From positions 2,170,001-2,234,000 of the forward strand of contig OY744467.1 of NCBI GenBank assembly GCA_963556145.1: DNA of 64,000 nt. Reading direction: 5' to 3'. This document shows positions 54,671-64,000 of this stretch, piece after piece; the first letter of the stretch is position 1, and each line of letters starts with the position of its first letter. The translations under genes and the position numbers were made by a program. Below the pieces are notes generated by a model. The model made no database searches and had not been told where the DNA came from. It worked only from the letters and a program-made list of their open reading frames with translations. The stretch comes from Hygrocybe punicea. Lineage: Eukaryota; Basidiomycota; Agaricomycetes; Agaricales; Hygrophoraceae.

Positions 54671-57383
54671 ATGCCCCCCTCCTCAACATCATCAGCATTG
54701 GCCGCGGCCTCATCGACGGCTGCCACCAAAACTATAGCTGTGGGTTCCAAGTTCAAGGTTCGTCACATCAGCCCTTTTCGTCAACGTCCCTAATTCGCAG
54801 TTCAGGTTGTTGGTATCATCCTCGCTATCACTAGCGGACTTCTCATTGGTTCAAGTTTCGTATTCAAGAAGAAGGGCCTTTTACGCTCGCAGGCGGGCCA
54901 TGCGGCGGGTGAAGGTGTCGCTTATCTAAAGTCGGTGGGTGTTGGACGTAGAAATCAACTTAATAACAACAACACCCTAACGTTGCCCTCTAGCCATTAT
55001 GGTGGCTGGGCATGACAAGTAAGTTCATGTTTCTGCAACATCACCGAGATATAGGTATTTATCTTGGGGTAGTGATGATTATTGGGGAGATATGCAATTT
55101 TGCAGGTGCGCATGCTCATAAGTGACCTTTGATCACCGTGGCTGACACGAAGCTTTCAGCCTACGCTTTTGTGGAAGCTGTCGTTGTTGTGCGTACCCTC
55201 GGGATCGCTTGTCGTCATTCACATCAATTTCATCTCCAGACTCCTCTTGGTGCTCTCTCAGTAGTCATCTGTGCCATATTATCATCTATATTTCTGAAGG
55301 AGAAGCTCACATTCTTTGGATGGCTTGGTTGCGGCCTTTGTATTGTACGCGTCATTCGTTTTGCCATCTCCTTATCTCATCATTTTCTTTGGATTCAGCT
55401 GGGCTCTATAATCATTGCCCTCAATGGTTACTTTTCCCTCATGCGAAACGAGTTCTTGCTCACCCACCTCTTTGTAGGCCCCCAAGAAGCCGCAGTAGGA
55501 CAAATACTGGCGTTCCAAAAATTATTCCTCTTCCCGGGTTTTCTCGTGTACATATCTGTCCTTATTGCGGCTTCCCTGGTTATCATTTTCTACTTTGCAC
55601 CCAAGTTCGTTGATCTTTATCCATCTCCTTTTCGATGGTCTTACTTATTGCCTGTTATTCAAGATATGGCAGGAGGAGTATGCTTTGGTACATTTCAGTT
55701 TGTAGCATGATTGGAGGAATTAGCGTTAGCGTCACGACTGGTCTTGGTGCAGCTATAGTTCAAACTGCCTTTGGAGACAACCAGGTGAGTTTACCATGGC
55801 TCAATCTGGCGAAAAATTTCTGATTGGGTTCCTGAGCTTAGTTTAAACATTGGTTCATGTATTTCTTATTGGTGTTTGTGGTGATCACGTTACGTGCGCA
55901 CGAGTTATTTTAACTTACCTGCTAAAGCTGACGAAGGGACAGTTACGGAGGTTTACTATCTGAACGTGGCTCTCGCCTTGTTTAATACAGGCGCGTCGTC
56001 CTTTGCCTCTGTTACACACCTCTCTAACGTATGGTTCATTAGCTATGGGTAAGGTCGCACGCTGTCACAACTCCTAGCTTGCTAACGAAATTTTAGTTAC
56101 ACCAACATATTATGTTATTTGTAAGATCCGTTTCCTTGTGGTTTGGTGTTGTTATCTAACAATTGGGTCCAGTCACGTTCTTCTCCATGGTCACTACCGT
56201 AGTGCGTATCTTCACACTTCAACGCTTTCCTTATTCTCACGCGTAAATATAGGTTTTGTTCCAAGGGCTCAAAGCGTCCGCGGCGCAAATCATCACGGTT
56301 GTCATGGCTTTCCTCGTCATCTGTCTCGGCATCACCATCCTTCAAATGTCCAAAGTCGATCCAACAAAGCTTACGAAGCTCGATCGGAAGTCCACAATTC
56401 TGCTACAGGCGGCTCGCCAAAGCACCGAATCCGCCGAAGAGAAGACTGTATTTGGAGTGGAAGATCCAGGAATGGATACCATCCGCGGTTCATTTGGCCC
56501 TATTGGCAGTATCATCCGCGCAAGGACATTGAGTAGGATCAGTCAGTCCAAGGGTGGACCCAATTCCCGCTCACGCCAGGCCGGGCCCGCTGCGAATGGG
56601 CCGTTCGACGGGCGGTCTTGGATATCGGATGAATTGGCGACACCTGGGACACCCCCGCACCAGCCGATAGACATGCTGGCTGGGATGAAGCGCCACCAAC
56701 TTTGGGATGCGCCTGTCCCGGAGCCGTTGAGTCCTTCTTTGAAGTCTCCGTCGCTATTGTCACCAAATACCACCGCTGCCCCGGACAGCGCACGACAGCC
56801 TACCATTAAATTTGATAGTGAAGCGACGGTGCATTCTTACCACCCTCCGGGCACCGGCGATGATTCCGCCATACACGAGCGTCGTAGTGTTCCCGAGCGT
56901 GATGAATCAACCACACCATACCCACCGGTGGCCTTCGGAACAGAAGGAACAATTCAGAACACTCCTGCAGCCAAAGAATCAGAAAGTGCGACCGCTGGAA
57001 GCACAATCCGCCCTGATAATAATGTTCTGATTGTCCCCCTTCTTGACGATAAACTTATCCGCAGTGCTCCCCCGACTGTGAGCCCGCGATTTGCTGCCCA
57101 GTCTTACAGCCGTCCAGATGCGAGAGGCATCTTCCACAAGTCGCAATCAATATCGTCTGTGTCGCTGCTTAATCAGTCACCCAGCTCTGGAAACGAGGAA
57201 GAAGAGGGCAAACAGCCTGGGCGGAGGGATATGAAACGTTACCCCAAGGGAGCGGGTGACGACGACAGGGAGGAGAGCGTGAGTTTGTGGCAACGGCAGT
57301 CTATGGATGACGATCTGGGTGATGACGCAACCCCCACAGGGGGGATTCGACTAATCCAATCCAATCCAAGAAACCAGTTCTAA
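54671..57383 (+). CDS. NIPA-family magnesium transporter (DUF803)
   Basis: Multi-pass membrane protein of the NIPA family, Mg2+ transporters related to the drug/metabolite transporter fold. The start at 54671 (MPPSSTSSALAAASSTAATK) precedes the first helix VVGIILAITSGLLIGSSFVF followed by KKKGLLRSQ, the family signature. Further landmarks are EICNFAAYAFVEAVVVTPLG ALSVVICAILSS, FLKEKLTFFGWLGCGLCI, GSIIIALNGPQEAAV, LWYISVCSMIGGISVSVTTG LGAAIVQT and VITLLTEVYYLNVALALFNT (54790-56010). The final helices are VIFTFFSMVTTVVLFQG and ITVVMAFLVICLGITIL, ending at about 56350. A cytoplasmic, disordered tail of about 340 residues follows with Ser/Pro-rich stretches, a long extension also seen in other basidiomycete NIPA proteins. 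About 630 aa, ten or so introns. Localisation (plasma membrane or endosome) is inferred. Confidence 0.9.
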
Positions 57384-57755
57384 TTGGGATGGATGGCGCT
57401 GCTCACCCATCGGTTAGTGGGTGGAAGTTAGATACCTGGTTCGTCTGGCGCCCATGCTACGATTTTTGTTGTTTGTGTTTCACCGATGATGATCACGACA
57501 CTTTGGACTGGGTTCTGTAATCTTATTTGCTTCATAACCAGTCACTATCTAACTAAAATGTAGCAGAATTTCAGGACGAGAGTTTCTGTTGATTGGTGGG
57601 AATGTTGTTAGTACCGGCTAGTGCTCAGCCGTGTAAGCCGTGAACGCGTGAACAACTGAACGCGTATGCTTTGAGCCGTTGTAGCCGTTGTACGGTTCCG
57701 TTCTATATAATCAATCTGGGTTATTCCTCAGGTTCTTCGCAAACCCTGGTTAGCA
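57384..57755. promoter_or_regulatory. promoter region of the short-chain dehydrogenase
   Basis: About 370 bp. From 57626 to 57700 the hexamer AGCCGT occurs four times, and ACGCGT occurs twice (57644-57649 and 57660-57665) in the repeated context TGAACGCGT. TATATAA (about 57704-57710) lies about 50 bases before the ATG and may serve as a TATA box. Confidence 0.5.
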
Positions 57756-58644
57756 ATGTCGAAAATTATTCTCGTCACTGGCTCCAATACCGGGATTGGG
57801 TTCGAACTGGTCCGTCTCTTGGCGGCATTAGGCCACACAGTTTACCTGGGTGCTAGGAAAGAAGCTGCCGGGAAAGAAGTTGAGTATGGAGATTCCGTAT
57901 TTCTCCTGCCCGTGCAATATCTAACCATACTACCATGGTTTCTCAAGGGGCATCTTGAGGAATGAAGGCCTTGATGTCAAGTTCATCCACATCGATGTCA
58001 ATGACACTCAGTCCATCATCGCCGCAAAGGAACATATCCAACAATCTGAAGGACGCTTAGATGTTCTAGTCAATAACGCTGGTACGGCGCATCTCCATCT
58101 CAACCACGTAATTGCTCAATATCAATAGGGGCTAGCTTTATGGACAAACCCCAAAATGCGACAACTGTCGATGTCGCCACTTTGCGTGCAGCATTTGAAC
58201 CAAATTTCTTTGGCATGGTACAAACAACTACCACCCTCCTTCCTCTTCTTCGAAAATCCCCTCATGCCGTCATCCTAAATGTCACTACTGACATGGCTTC
58301 CAACGCACTCCAAGCCGGGCCAGATTCACACCTCCACGTCGTCGCCTACAACACCTCTAAAGCAGCAGCGAATTCGTATACTATTGCGCTAGCACATGAA
58401 CTCAAGCCCGAGGGCATCAAAGTGAATTGTGTCACGCCTGGATTCACTTCCACCAAGTTAAACTCCTTCGGAGCTGGTGGGAAGACCGCTAAACAGGGTG
58501 CTGAAGTTTTATTACCTTGGGCGTTGTTGGACGCCACTGGTGCCACAGGTACTTAGGTCGCGTTATGCTTTATAGCAAACTACTAACACACTGGCTCCTT
58601 CAGGTCTCTTCATCGGCGAACATGGAGAAGAATTGCCCTGGTGA
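57756..58644 (+). CDS. short-chain dehydrogenase/reductase (classical SDR)
   Basis: Cytosolic NAD(P)-dependent oxidoreductase of the classical SDR family. The start at 57756 (MSKIILVTGSNTGIGFELVR) contains the T-G-x3-G-x-G cofactor loop. An intron near 57880-57950 precedes LRNEGLDVKFIHIDVNDTQS; LDVLVNNAG (NNAG motif) is split by the next intron at about 58083-58130. The catalytic residues are in LNVTTDMAS and VVAYNTSKAAANSYTIALAH (Tyr-x-x-x-Lys, about 58345-58365), with VNCVTPGFTSTKLN after it. The usual catalytic Ser position reads NVTTD, so a Thr may replace Ser. A last small exon encodes LFIGEHGEELPW. About 240 aa, normal for the family. The substrate is unknown. The promoter repeats suggest specific regulation. 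Confidence 0.88.
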
Positions 58645-59002
58645 ACGCTAATTTTGTACCTAGTTACGGTATTACGTATGTTCACTATCGGGCTCAGTCA
58701 TCAAGCTACATGATCAATTACTTACAATGTACTAGTATGGGTGTCGTTCCAAAGAAATTTGTATCTCATGATCGCAAATGTCATATTATTATGACACCGC
58801 CCTGAAGATTAGAGATGGTTCAAATTGCAGACCGTACGTACAATTTTAATGCATCCGACAACAAGCTCCACTATTCACTTACCCACTGTTTCAAGTCTCA
58901 CGATATTGTCCCCCAACGCGAACAGTCATCTAGTCAGTCGGCGCTTCAACCGTGACCCATAGCAATGGGATCACTACTGACACGCCATTCACGACGCGAA
59001 AT
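58645..59002. other. intergenic; contains duplicated reductase promoter
   Basis: About 360 bp. The last 90 bp is related to the promoter of the intact reductase (26770-26862): ACAGTCATCTAGTCAGTCGG versus ACAGTCATCTGGTCAGTCAG. The TATAAAG box of the intact gene is mutated here to a CATAGC-like sequence. Confidence 0.6.
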
Positions 59003-59890
59003 ATGCCTGAACTCGTCTTCGTATGTTTGCCCCCCTAAACTTGAATGTTATCTATTCTAACCGAGTTAACCCCTCAGGTAACTGGAGCTACTGGCTTCCT
59101 TGGGTTTTATCCGCACTGCATCACCCGTTACTGGACCGTGCGCATTTCAAATTTCACTGTGGTCAATGCAGCTTGTAATAATGTCGGATTCGTTCTGCCC
59201 CGTAGACTGCCATCGAAGGTACTACATTATCTGACAAGTTAGGAAGGCCGGTATCAAAAAGCTTATTTCTACTAGCTCTTTATACTCTTTCACGGACAAC
59301 GGTGCCTTTTTCCCTTGATGTTTTTACTTTCATTTGGTGATATATTTTCAATGATAGACTGGAACCCGATCACCGAGAGATGCCTTCACCGGCGATTCAC
59401 TCAAGACCTACATGGCCTCCAAGACGCTCGCCGAGCGCCCCCTCTGGGAATTCGCAGACGCCCATCCCGACCTCGACGTCACCACTTGTGAATCTCTATC
59501 TCACCCACAACCAAACCTTCAAATTTATAACAAAATTCATTTTATTGTCTAAGTTTGCCCAACGTACTTCTGCGTCATTCACACCAGCTTTCACCGTCGC
59601 GAAGCTCGACTATGACGCCCTATCTACTCACCTGTTCCTTTACCGCCTCCTCACCCCTTGCACTCATTGCCGAGAAGCATCCGGAGCTGAAATACCGACT
59701 TGCCGATGCTGCCCGCTCTCCCGAATTCCCCTTTGAAGAGGATTTCGGATGAGTCGAAGAGGTACTCGGGATAAAGAAGGAAGAATTTTCGAGTTGGGAG
59801 GACGCCGTTCTCGATTCCGTTGACACTTTGACGAAGATTGAGAAAGACTGGGAGAGTAAGGGGTATGTTATCGAAATCCTTGCCTATAAA
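59003..59890 (+). pseudogene. decayed copy of the GRE2/DFR-type reductase
   Basis: Degenerate paralogue of the gene at 26863-28210. It starts with a matching ATG (MPELVF) and first intron position, then VTGATGFLG, but the sequence jumps straight to the TASPV region, deleting about 200 bp including most of the Rossmann half. Frame-breaking changes follow around the first catalytic block (59220-59310). A second deletion of about 150 bp removes the region equivalent to [20 protein letters not shown]. The 3' end is recognisable (KHPELKYRLADAARSPEFP, then IEKDWESKGYVIEI-like), but the stop codon equivalent to 28208 is lost. Upstream sequence is also duplicated. The intact copy lies 32 kb away, so this was a dispersed duplication followed by decay. 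Confidence 0.85.
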
Positions 59891-60103
59891 CTTTGCTTGA
59901 ACCATACGAATAGCAATATGAAACACAGGGTGTCTCAACAGATTTTTCTTGTCCATATAAAATAGTAAATGCAACATTTGACTGATGTCAAGCAGAACAG
60001 AAACTTCCACGCGGCAAGGTCGGTCAACATACAAGATGAAGGAATTTCATTTCACAAGCGCCCAACTCCACACTTCCCGTGGTTACCATCATCGAACTGA
60101 ACT

Positions 60104-61479
60104 TCAACGCTCTGTGTTGTTGAGGAGACGTAGAATATTGATGACTACACAAAGGTAACGGTTTAGCGCAGAGAGCCACATGACTACGGAGGAAAATGCA
60201 CGAACAAAGGTTGATGAAGCTTCACGATACAACATCGGATAGGTCAGCAACACATTTTCGTAGGAAACGTGATAACGTACTCGAGATAGAGGCTGATAGC
60301 CCCCATGATGTACTCGTCGGGGGACAAGCGCTTGTTGATGACGTATGTGTCATAAACGATGTAGCCACTGAAAATGAGACATCCTCCGATTGCCATGATA
60401 AGATCAAAGGTGCGGTTGAAGGGGAAGAACATTCCAACAAGGCCAGTTCCCACTGAACACAATGGCATGAGATGTCAGCAAAAGTACCCGCTAAGCACGG
60501 GGAGAGGTGTAACACACCCAATGCAATAAGACCGCCAAAGAGGAATGGCCCCATTCCTGAAAAGTCATACTGATTTCATGTTTGACGCTTAGATTGACAG
60601 ATCACTCTGGAAAACAACGAGAACTACGCACCTTTGACTGTAACGTGAACAGTGTCAAGCCAAAGAAAACAGCGAGAGTAATGAGCCTGGAGATATGTTC
60701 ATACTTCGCTCAGTGTGATTATTCTCGTTGACAGTGTTCACGGTGCTCACAAAGCCTGCAGCACGATTTTATTATCGAAGAAGGCGACGACGACGCCAAG
60801 CGTGAACGCCTCCATAAGCGTGAAGGTGGAAAGTAAGAAGAAATTCAAGGGGTGGCTGTGGCGCTTCCAGTACAACAACCCCAGATTGATGAGGGTGCCG
60901 AGAAGAGGAACGTAGAAAGCCCAAGTGCTGTTGTGACGAAATGAGATTTCATTCAATCTAGAAGGCGTGCGAGCCACTTTGCCTGCACCCAAACGATAGT
61001 GGAAGGGGATTGCGAGATCACTCCGGCAACGACGCAAGTTGCGAGCTTGATTGTGTGGTCAGTACACATCGCAGACGAGAGAATCCACGTACAATTTGAC
61101 ATACTGGTGGATGCTATCAGTTTCGAGCAATTCCGATCGGTTGGTGAAAAGACTCACACAGAATCAAATAGACCTTTCGAACAAAAGCATTTCTAATCTC
61201 CATAGAGCTTTCCGACACCGTCACTCCATACTAGAAGTGGTACAAAGAATTCATTGAGGGATATATTGACAAGGCCATGGTGAGCTCTCTGATCACAAAC
61301 TACCTACTCACCTTGAAATCATCTGGAAGGTCGCCTTGAGAGGGCTGGTCGTAGTATGCACCGCCGCTGCTCTCGCCAGTCAAGCTGAGTAAGGGGTCGC
61401 GAGTCTCGTCAGAATACTTTGGATTCGGGGGAGGCGCCGAGGCTCCATAAGTCGGGGGAGGCTGCGGATACTGGCTCAT
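60104..61479 (-). CDS. Bax inhibitor-1 / LFG (TMBIM) family membrane protein
   Basis: Seven-helix membrane protein of the BI-1/lifeguard family (yeast BXI1), a pH-sensitive calcium-leak protein in ER or vacuole that tempers stress and death responses. The start at 61479 (MSQYPQPPPTYGASAPPPNP) gives a Pro/Tyr-rich cytosolic tail, then DFKYGVTVSESSMEIRNAFV RKVY, the family entry motif. Helices include STWAFYVPLLGTLINLGLLY, FLLSTFTLMEAFTLGVVVAF and GPFLFGGLIAL, then GMFFPFNRTFDLIMAIGGCL, FSGYIVYDTYVINKRLSPDE and YIMGAISLYLD. The 3' end needs a 14-nt microexon (60206-60219) between introns of 61 nt each (60145-60205 and 60220-60280); this restores the conserved ending DFINLFINILRLLNNTER at 60104. 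About 280 aa. Confidence 0.9.
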
Positions 61480-61500
61480 GATGACAGTTGCTGAGAAGAA

Positions 61501-61546
61501 AGTTTCAAATTTGGCTCCACCTCGATTAGTGAATTCTTATCTCACG
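61501..61546 (+). repeat. diverged direct repeat, copy 1
   Basis: AGTTTCAAATTTGGCTCCAC followed by ATTAGTGAATTCTTATCTCA (61525-61544). Copy 2 lies at 61913-61970. It sits about 20 bases upstream of the BI-1 start codon. Confidence 0.6.
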
Positions 61547-61912
61547 CTCTCCGATAACTGAAGCACCGCTTTCGTCCATCAACACTTCCTCTACGCCAGC
61601 ACCACGAGTGATAACGCTCCGATTCCATAGCTTCTCTATGGCTATGGAAGAGTTGGGCCCATGGGCTTGCAGTCACCCTAATGAAGACTGCCTAGCTGGT
61701 AGAATTGATGTCCATGCCTCAGCCTACTCCCGAGGGTCGCCAGTTTTTGCTTGAACGTATGCCAGATGCCCTCTACTAACTATGTCTTCTGTTCCGACTC
61801 AAGATTATTGCGCCTTTCTCCACAGTCGCCGCCCAACAGCGCAATAATGATCCTCTCACTCTCCTTGGGCCAATTGTCGTGCACGTCGGCTCACTTGCCG
61901 TTGTGCTTAAAG

Positions 61913-61970
61913 AGTTTCAAGTTCGGCTCCACCGGCGTACCGCTGAACATTAGTGAATTCTTATCTCATG
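61913..61970 (+). repeat. diverged direct repeat, copy 2
   Basis: AGTTTCAAGTTCGGCTCCAC, then an extra stretch of about 13 bp, then the identical 20-mer ATTAGTGAATTCTTATCTCA at 61949-61968. Confidence 0.6.
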
Positions 61971-62196
61971 CGCAAGTAAATTTATTGTCTTATATCGGAG
62001 AGTCTTTCATAAGTCCTAGCTTCGAATTGACTGACGCCAGCAAGTGAGTCTCTAATGTACATGATAAAAATACACCATGCGTATGCTATGCTAATGTAGA
62101 TGATGCTACGATTCAATACAATATTATCAAGAAACAGTTCGCTGAGAGTTACTATCGAGAAGATCTGGAAGCGCAAGACTTCAGAAGTCGTCAAGA

Positions 62197-64000
62197 TCAA
62201 AGAGCGAAGGTGAAGGGATTGGTAGGTTTCCCGCTCCAGCTAGATTGCGGGATCTCCACACCATATTCATCGTCAAATGGCGTCACAAACGGGTTCAACG
62301 AGGGAGAGGATTGCCGTGCATGCGTGGTTGTCAACAACCGCGTCAACGGCGTAGGTGATTCATGGCCCTGTTGAACGACGGGCGCTGCCGCAAACGGTGT
62401 CATCAACGACGAACGTCTATGTCTATCGGGAGGAGGCGCGAGGGTGGCGTGCAGTGTCAGACGCGCACGCGATTGCGGCGGGGACGAATCTGCTCGCTCA
62501 AATCCAAGGTGCAGCGGGATTGCCAGGGGCGAGGGATTGTGCGATTTCTCGATGCGGACTGGTGCGTCCTCATATATCGAATTGACGGAGGAAGGGACAC
62601 TTGCGGTCGGTCGGAATTTCGGCCTAAGAGGCAAGTCGGGTGGGTTGTGCGGCTTCTTGGTTGGCATGATGATATTTGTCCAAGGGAGGTGGGGCGGGGC
62701 GGCAGGGGGAGATACAGACCAAGTAGAGCTGGGACGTTCGTCGCTTGTATTGGACTCCTTGTCGAAGAAAATTTCTGGCTTGATAAGTGACGCACGGTGA
62801 ACATCAATTCTTAGCGCTTTGTCCTCAGTCATCTCTTTGTTGGTACTGGTAGAGGCATTTCCCCGCGCCATGCCCGTGATACGAGACAACCATGACGTTT
62901 TCGTTTGTTGTCCCCCAACGGGATCAGCCTTGACTTTCTCGTTCTCGTCCGCCATAAACCTTTCCACAAATGCCTTCCTTCCAGTAGCCAACAACTTTTT
63001 CGGCATAGTGATACCTCTGGAAGCTTTGGGCGGAACCGTTGTCCCAAACAAGTTGTCGTCCCACTTGCTCTCCATTTTCGCGTCAGACTGCACCGACTTG
63101 GCGTGGTGGTCTTCAGCGACACCAAGGGGCGAAGGCATGGGAGTGAAAGACGGCAAATCAACAATATTCATCTTGTTCGCAGAACTGATCTGCCCGTGGA
63201 ACGGAACGACGATGGTACTAAAATGGGACCTCTGCTCTTTCTTCCACCTGCGTCTCCCGCGCGCCATCATCAACGACCTGCCGTAGGTTTGCCACAATAA
63301 AATCATGAGCGCCATTACGACAACGACGCCCCAGATGGCCAAGAATATGCCGAACACGAGGCGCTCCTTCTTGAGTGTTTTGATGTATGCGTCGACAAGG
63401 CGGCCAACGAGGCCCTGCTTGTTGTCTGGCCCACCACCGAGGGCGGCCTGCGCGATGGGCTGTGTAGCTTCGTTCACTTCGCTTGGTGAGAGGACGAGTA
63501 GTGTGTCGCTGACACGCGGCATGTTCACCTTGATGTTCTCATTCAGAAAAGTCAGCGCGTTCTCGAGCGCATCAACCTTGCTCCCGATGATACAACGGAC
63601 AAAGTCCTGCGCAGGGTTCTCGAGGACAGTACCGTTGAATACTGTGGTGACGATGCTTTGAATATCGTTGTAGAACTCGACGAGGGTGTTATTTAGGGTG
63701 GTCGTGGTCCCGTTCACCCAGCCGAACACGCCGTTATTGAGGGTCGCCTGAATGGCGTCCACGCGTCCATTGATATCGTTTGCGTAAAGCGATGACTGGT
63801 TGAACATGCTATCATTGACGGAGGTGACGATGACGTTCGAAAAGTCTGCGACAGATGCAGCTACCCTGTGAGAGAACTTCGCCGCCAGAGGGGAGACAGC
63901 GATGAGCTGTATCTGAACGGAAAGGAGACCAAAAAATCCGATGAGGAAGCACACCAGGGCAGGCGGGTGGAACACGTAATGGAAGAACCACCGAAGGTGC
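62197..64000 (-). CDS. PRM1: plasma membrane fusion protein PRM1 (partial, N-terminus beyond window)
   Basis: Multi-pass membrane glycoprotein acting at the site of cell-cell fusion during mating and hyphal anastomosis. The frame is open to the window end (HLRWFFHYVFHPPALVCFLI), so the N-terminus is missing. Visible parts are a membrane helix PALVCFLIGFFGLLSVQIQL, a long extracellular region with N-glycosylation sequons (NQSS, NGTT, NNTL, NGTV) and a conserved pair CIIGSK / VRC, then the last helix VFGIFLAIWGVVVVMALMIL LW (about 63310-63370). The cytoplasmic tail of about 370 residues is disordered and Ser/Pro-rich and ends GKPTNPFTFAL at 62197. At least 600 aa are visible without an intron. 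The assignment rests on the topology and the conserved SLYANDINGRVDAIQATLNN segment. Confidence 0.88.
   Translation of the reverse strand, partial: HLRWFFHYVFHPPALVCFLIGFFGLLSVQIQLIAVSPLAAKFSHRVAASVADFSNVIVTSVNDSMFNQSSLYANDINGRVDAIQATLNNGVFGWVNGTTTTLNNTLVEFYNDIQSIVTTVFNGTVLENPAQDFVRCIIGSKVDALENALTFLNENIKVNMPRVSDTLLVLSPSEVNEATQPIAQAALGGGPDNKQGLVGRLVDAYIKTLKKERLVFGIFLAIWGVVVVMALMILLWQTYGRSLMMARGRRRWKKEQRSHFSTIVVPFHGQISSANKMNIVDLPSFTPMPSPLGVAEDHHAKSVQSDAKMESKWDDNLFGTTVPPKASRGITMPKKLLATGRKAFVERFMADENEKVKADPVGGQQTKTSWLSRITGMARGNASTSTNKEMTEDKALRIDVHRASLIKPEIFFDKESNTSDERPSSTWSVSPPAAPPHLPWTNIIMPTKKPHNPPDLPLRPKFRPTASVPSSVNSIYEDAPVRIEKSHNPSPLAIPLHLGFERADSSPPQSRARLTLHATLAPPPDRHRRSSLMTPFAAAPVVQQGHESPTPLTRLLTTTHARQSSPSLNPFVTPFDDEYGVEIPQSSWSGKPTNPFTFAL

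Larger units (their letters stand above)
61480..62196. other. intergenic region with a diverged direct repeat
   Basis: About 720 bp: the BI-1 promoter and the PRM1 3' flank. A segment of about 45 bp at 61501 recurs at 61915 (see repeat entries). Possible short frames, for example from 61714 (MPQPTPEGRQFLLE), do not assemble into a recognisable protein. Confidence 0.4.

Noticed and set aside
1..64000. CRISPR arrays, bacterial operons or signs of bacterial transfer
   Set aside because: No regularly spaced repeats; almost all genes carry fungal-type introns and fungal domain architectures.

Overview
The window is nuclear DNA of a filamentous basidiomycete, most likely an Agaricomycete. The evidence is the high density of very short GT-AG introns (about 50-70 nt) in nearly every gene, a trifunctional TRP1 protein, fungal Zn2Cys6 regulators, a fungal-type leucine-rich-repeat adenylate cyclase and the cell-fusion protein PRM1. 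About twenty protein genes are recognisable on both strands. There is no tRNA, rRNA or CRISPR array that I can support. Exon boundaries given here come from reading splice sites and protein continuity by eye.

Layout. 0-3 kb: RNA exonuclease REX1 (minus), divergent from a secreted, probably GPI-anchored pepsin-type aspartic protease (plus, 3.3-5.2 kb). 5.2-7.5 kb is gene-poor. 7.5-9.7 kb: a Zn2Cys6 transcription factor. 9.7-14.8 kb is a transposon island holding one apparently intact Tc1/mariner-superfamily DNA transposon (10579-13583) with perfect 25-bp inverted ends, a TA target duplication and an intron-containing DDD transposase, plus degenerate repeat sequence. 14.8-21.7 kb: a large ArAE/FUSC-type membrane protein and an API5 homologue. 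22.3-26.4 kb: two tandem DOMON-cytochrome b561 genes. 26.9-28.2 kb: an NAD(P)-dependent reductase of the GRE2/dihydroflavonol-reductase type, whose decayed copy lies at 59.0-59.9 kb.

28.6-33.7 kb is housekeeping: TRP1 (minus), homocysteine S-methyltransferase (plus, sharing a 79-bp promoter gap with TRP1) and small-subunit ribosomal protein uS2 (RPS0). 34.5-37.4 kb: an FHA-domain checkpoint kinase (CHK2/Cds1/Rad53 type). 38.2-40.7 kb: a low-complexity regulator whose Zn2Cys6 cluster is at the C-terminal end. 41.5-46.3 kb: signal peptidase subunit SPC3 (minus) and a glycerol-3-phosphate acyltransferase (plus). 47.4-53.1 kb: adenylate cyclase (minus). 54.7-58.6 kb: a NIPA-type magnesium transporter and a short-chain dehydrogenase. 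60.1-61.5 kb: a Bax-inhibitor-1 family protein (minus). 62.2 kb to the window edge: the C-terminal part of PRM1 (minus).

The genes do not form an obvious cluster or a new system; most are conserved cell functions in ordinary fungal order. The items most worth a second look are the intact transposon, the tandem DOMON-b561 pair, the duplicated and decaying reductase, unusual gene structures (a GC-AG intron inside the REX1 active-site motif, a 14-nt microexon in the Bax-inhibitor gene, stop-free introns) and the C-terminal zinc-cluster regulator.
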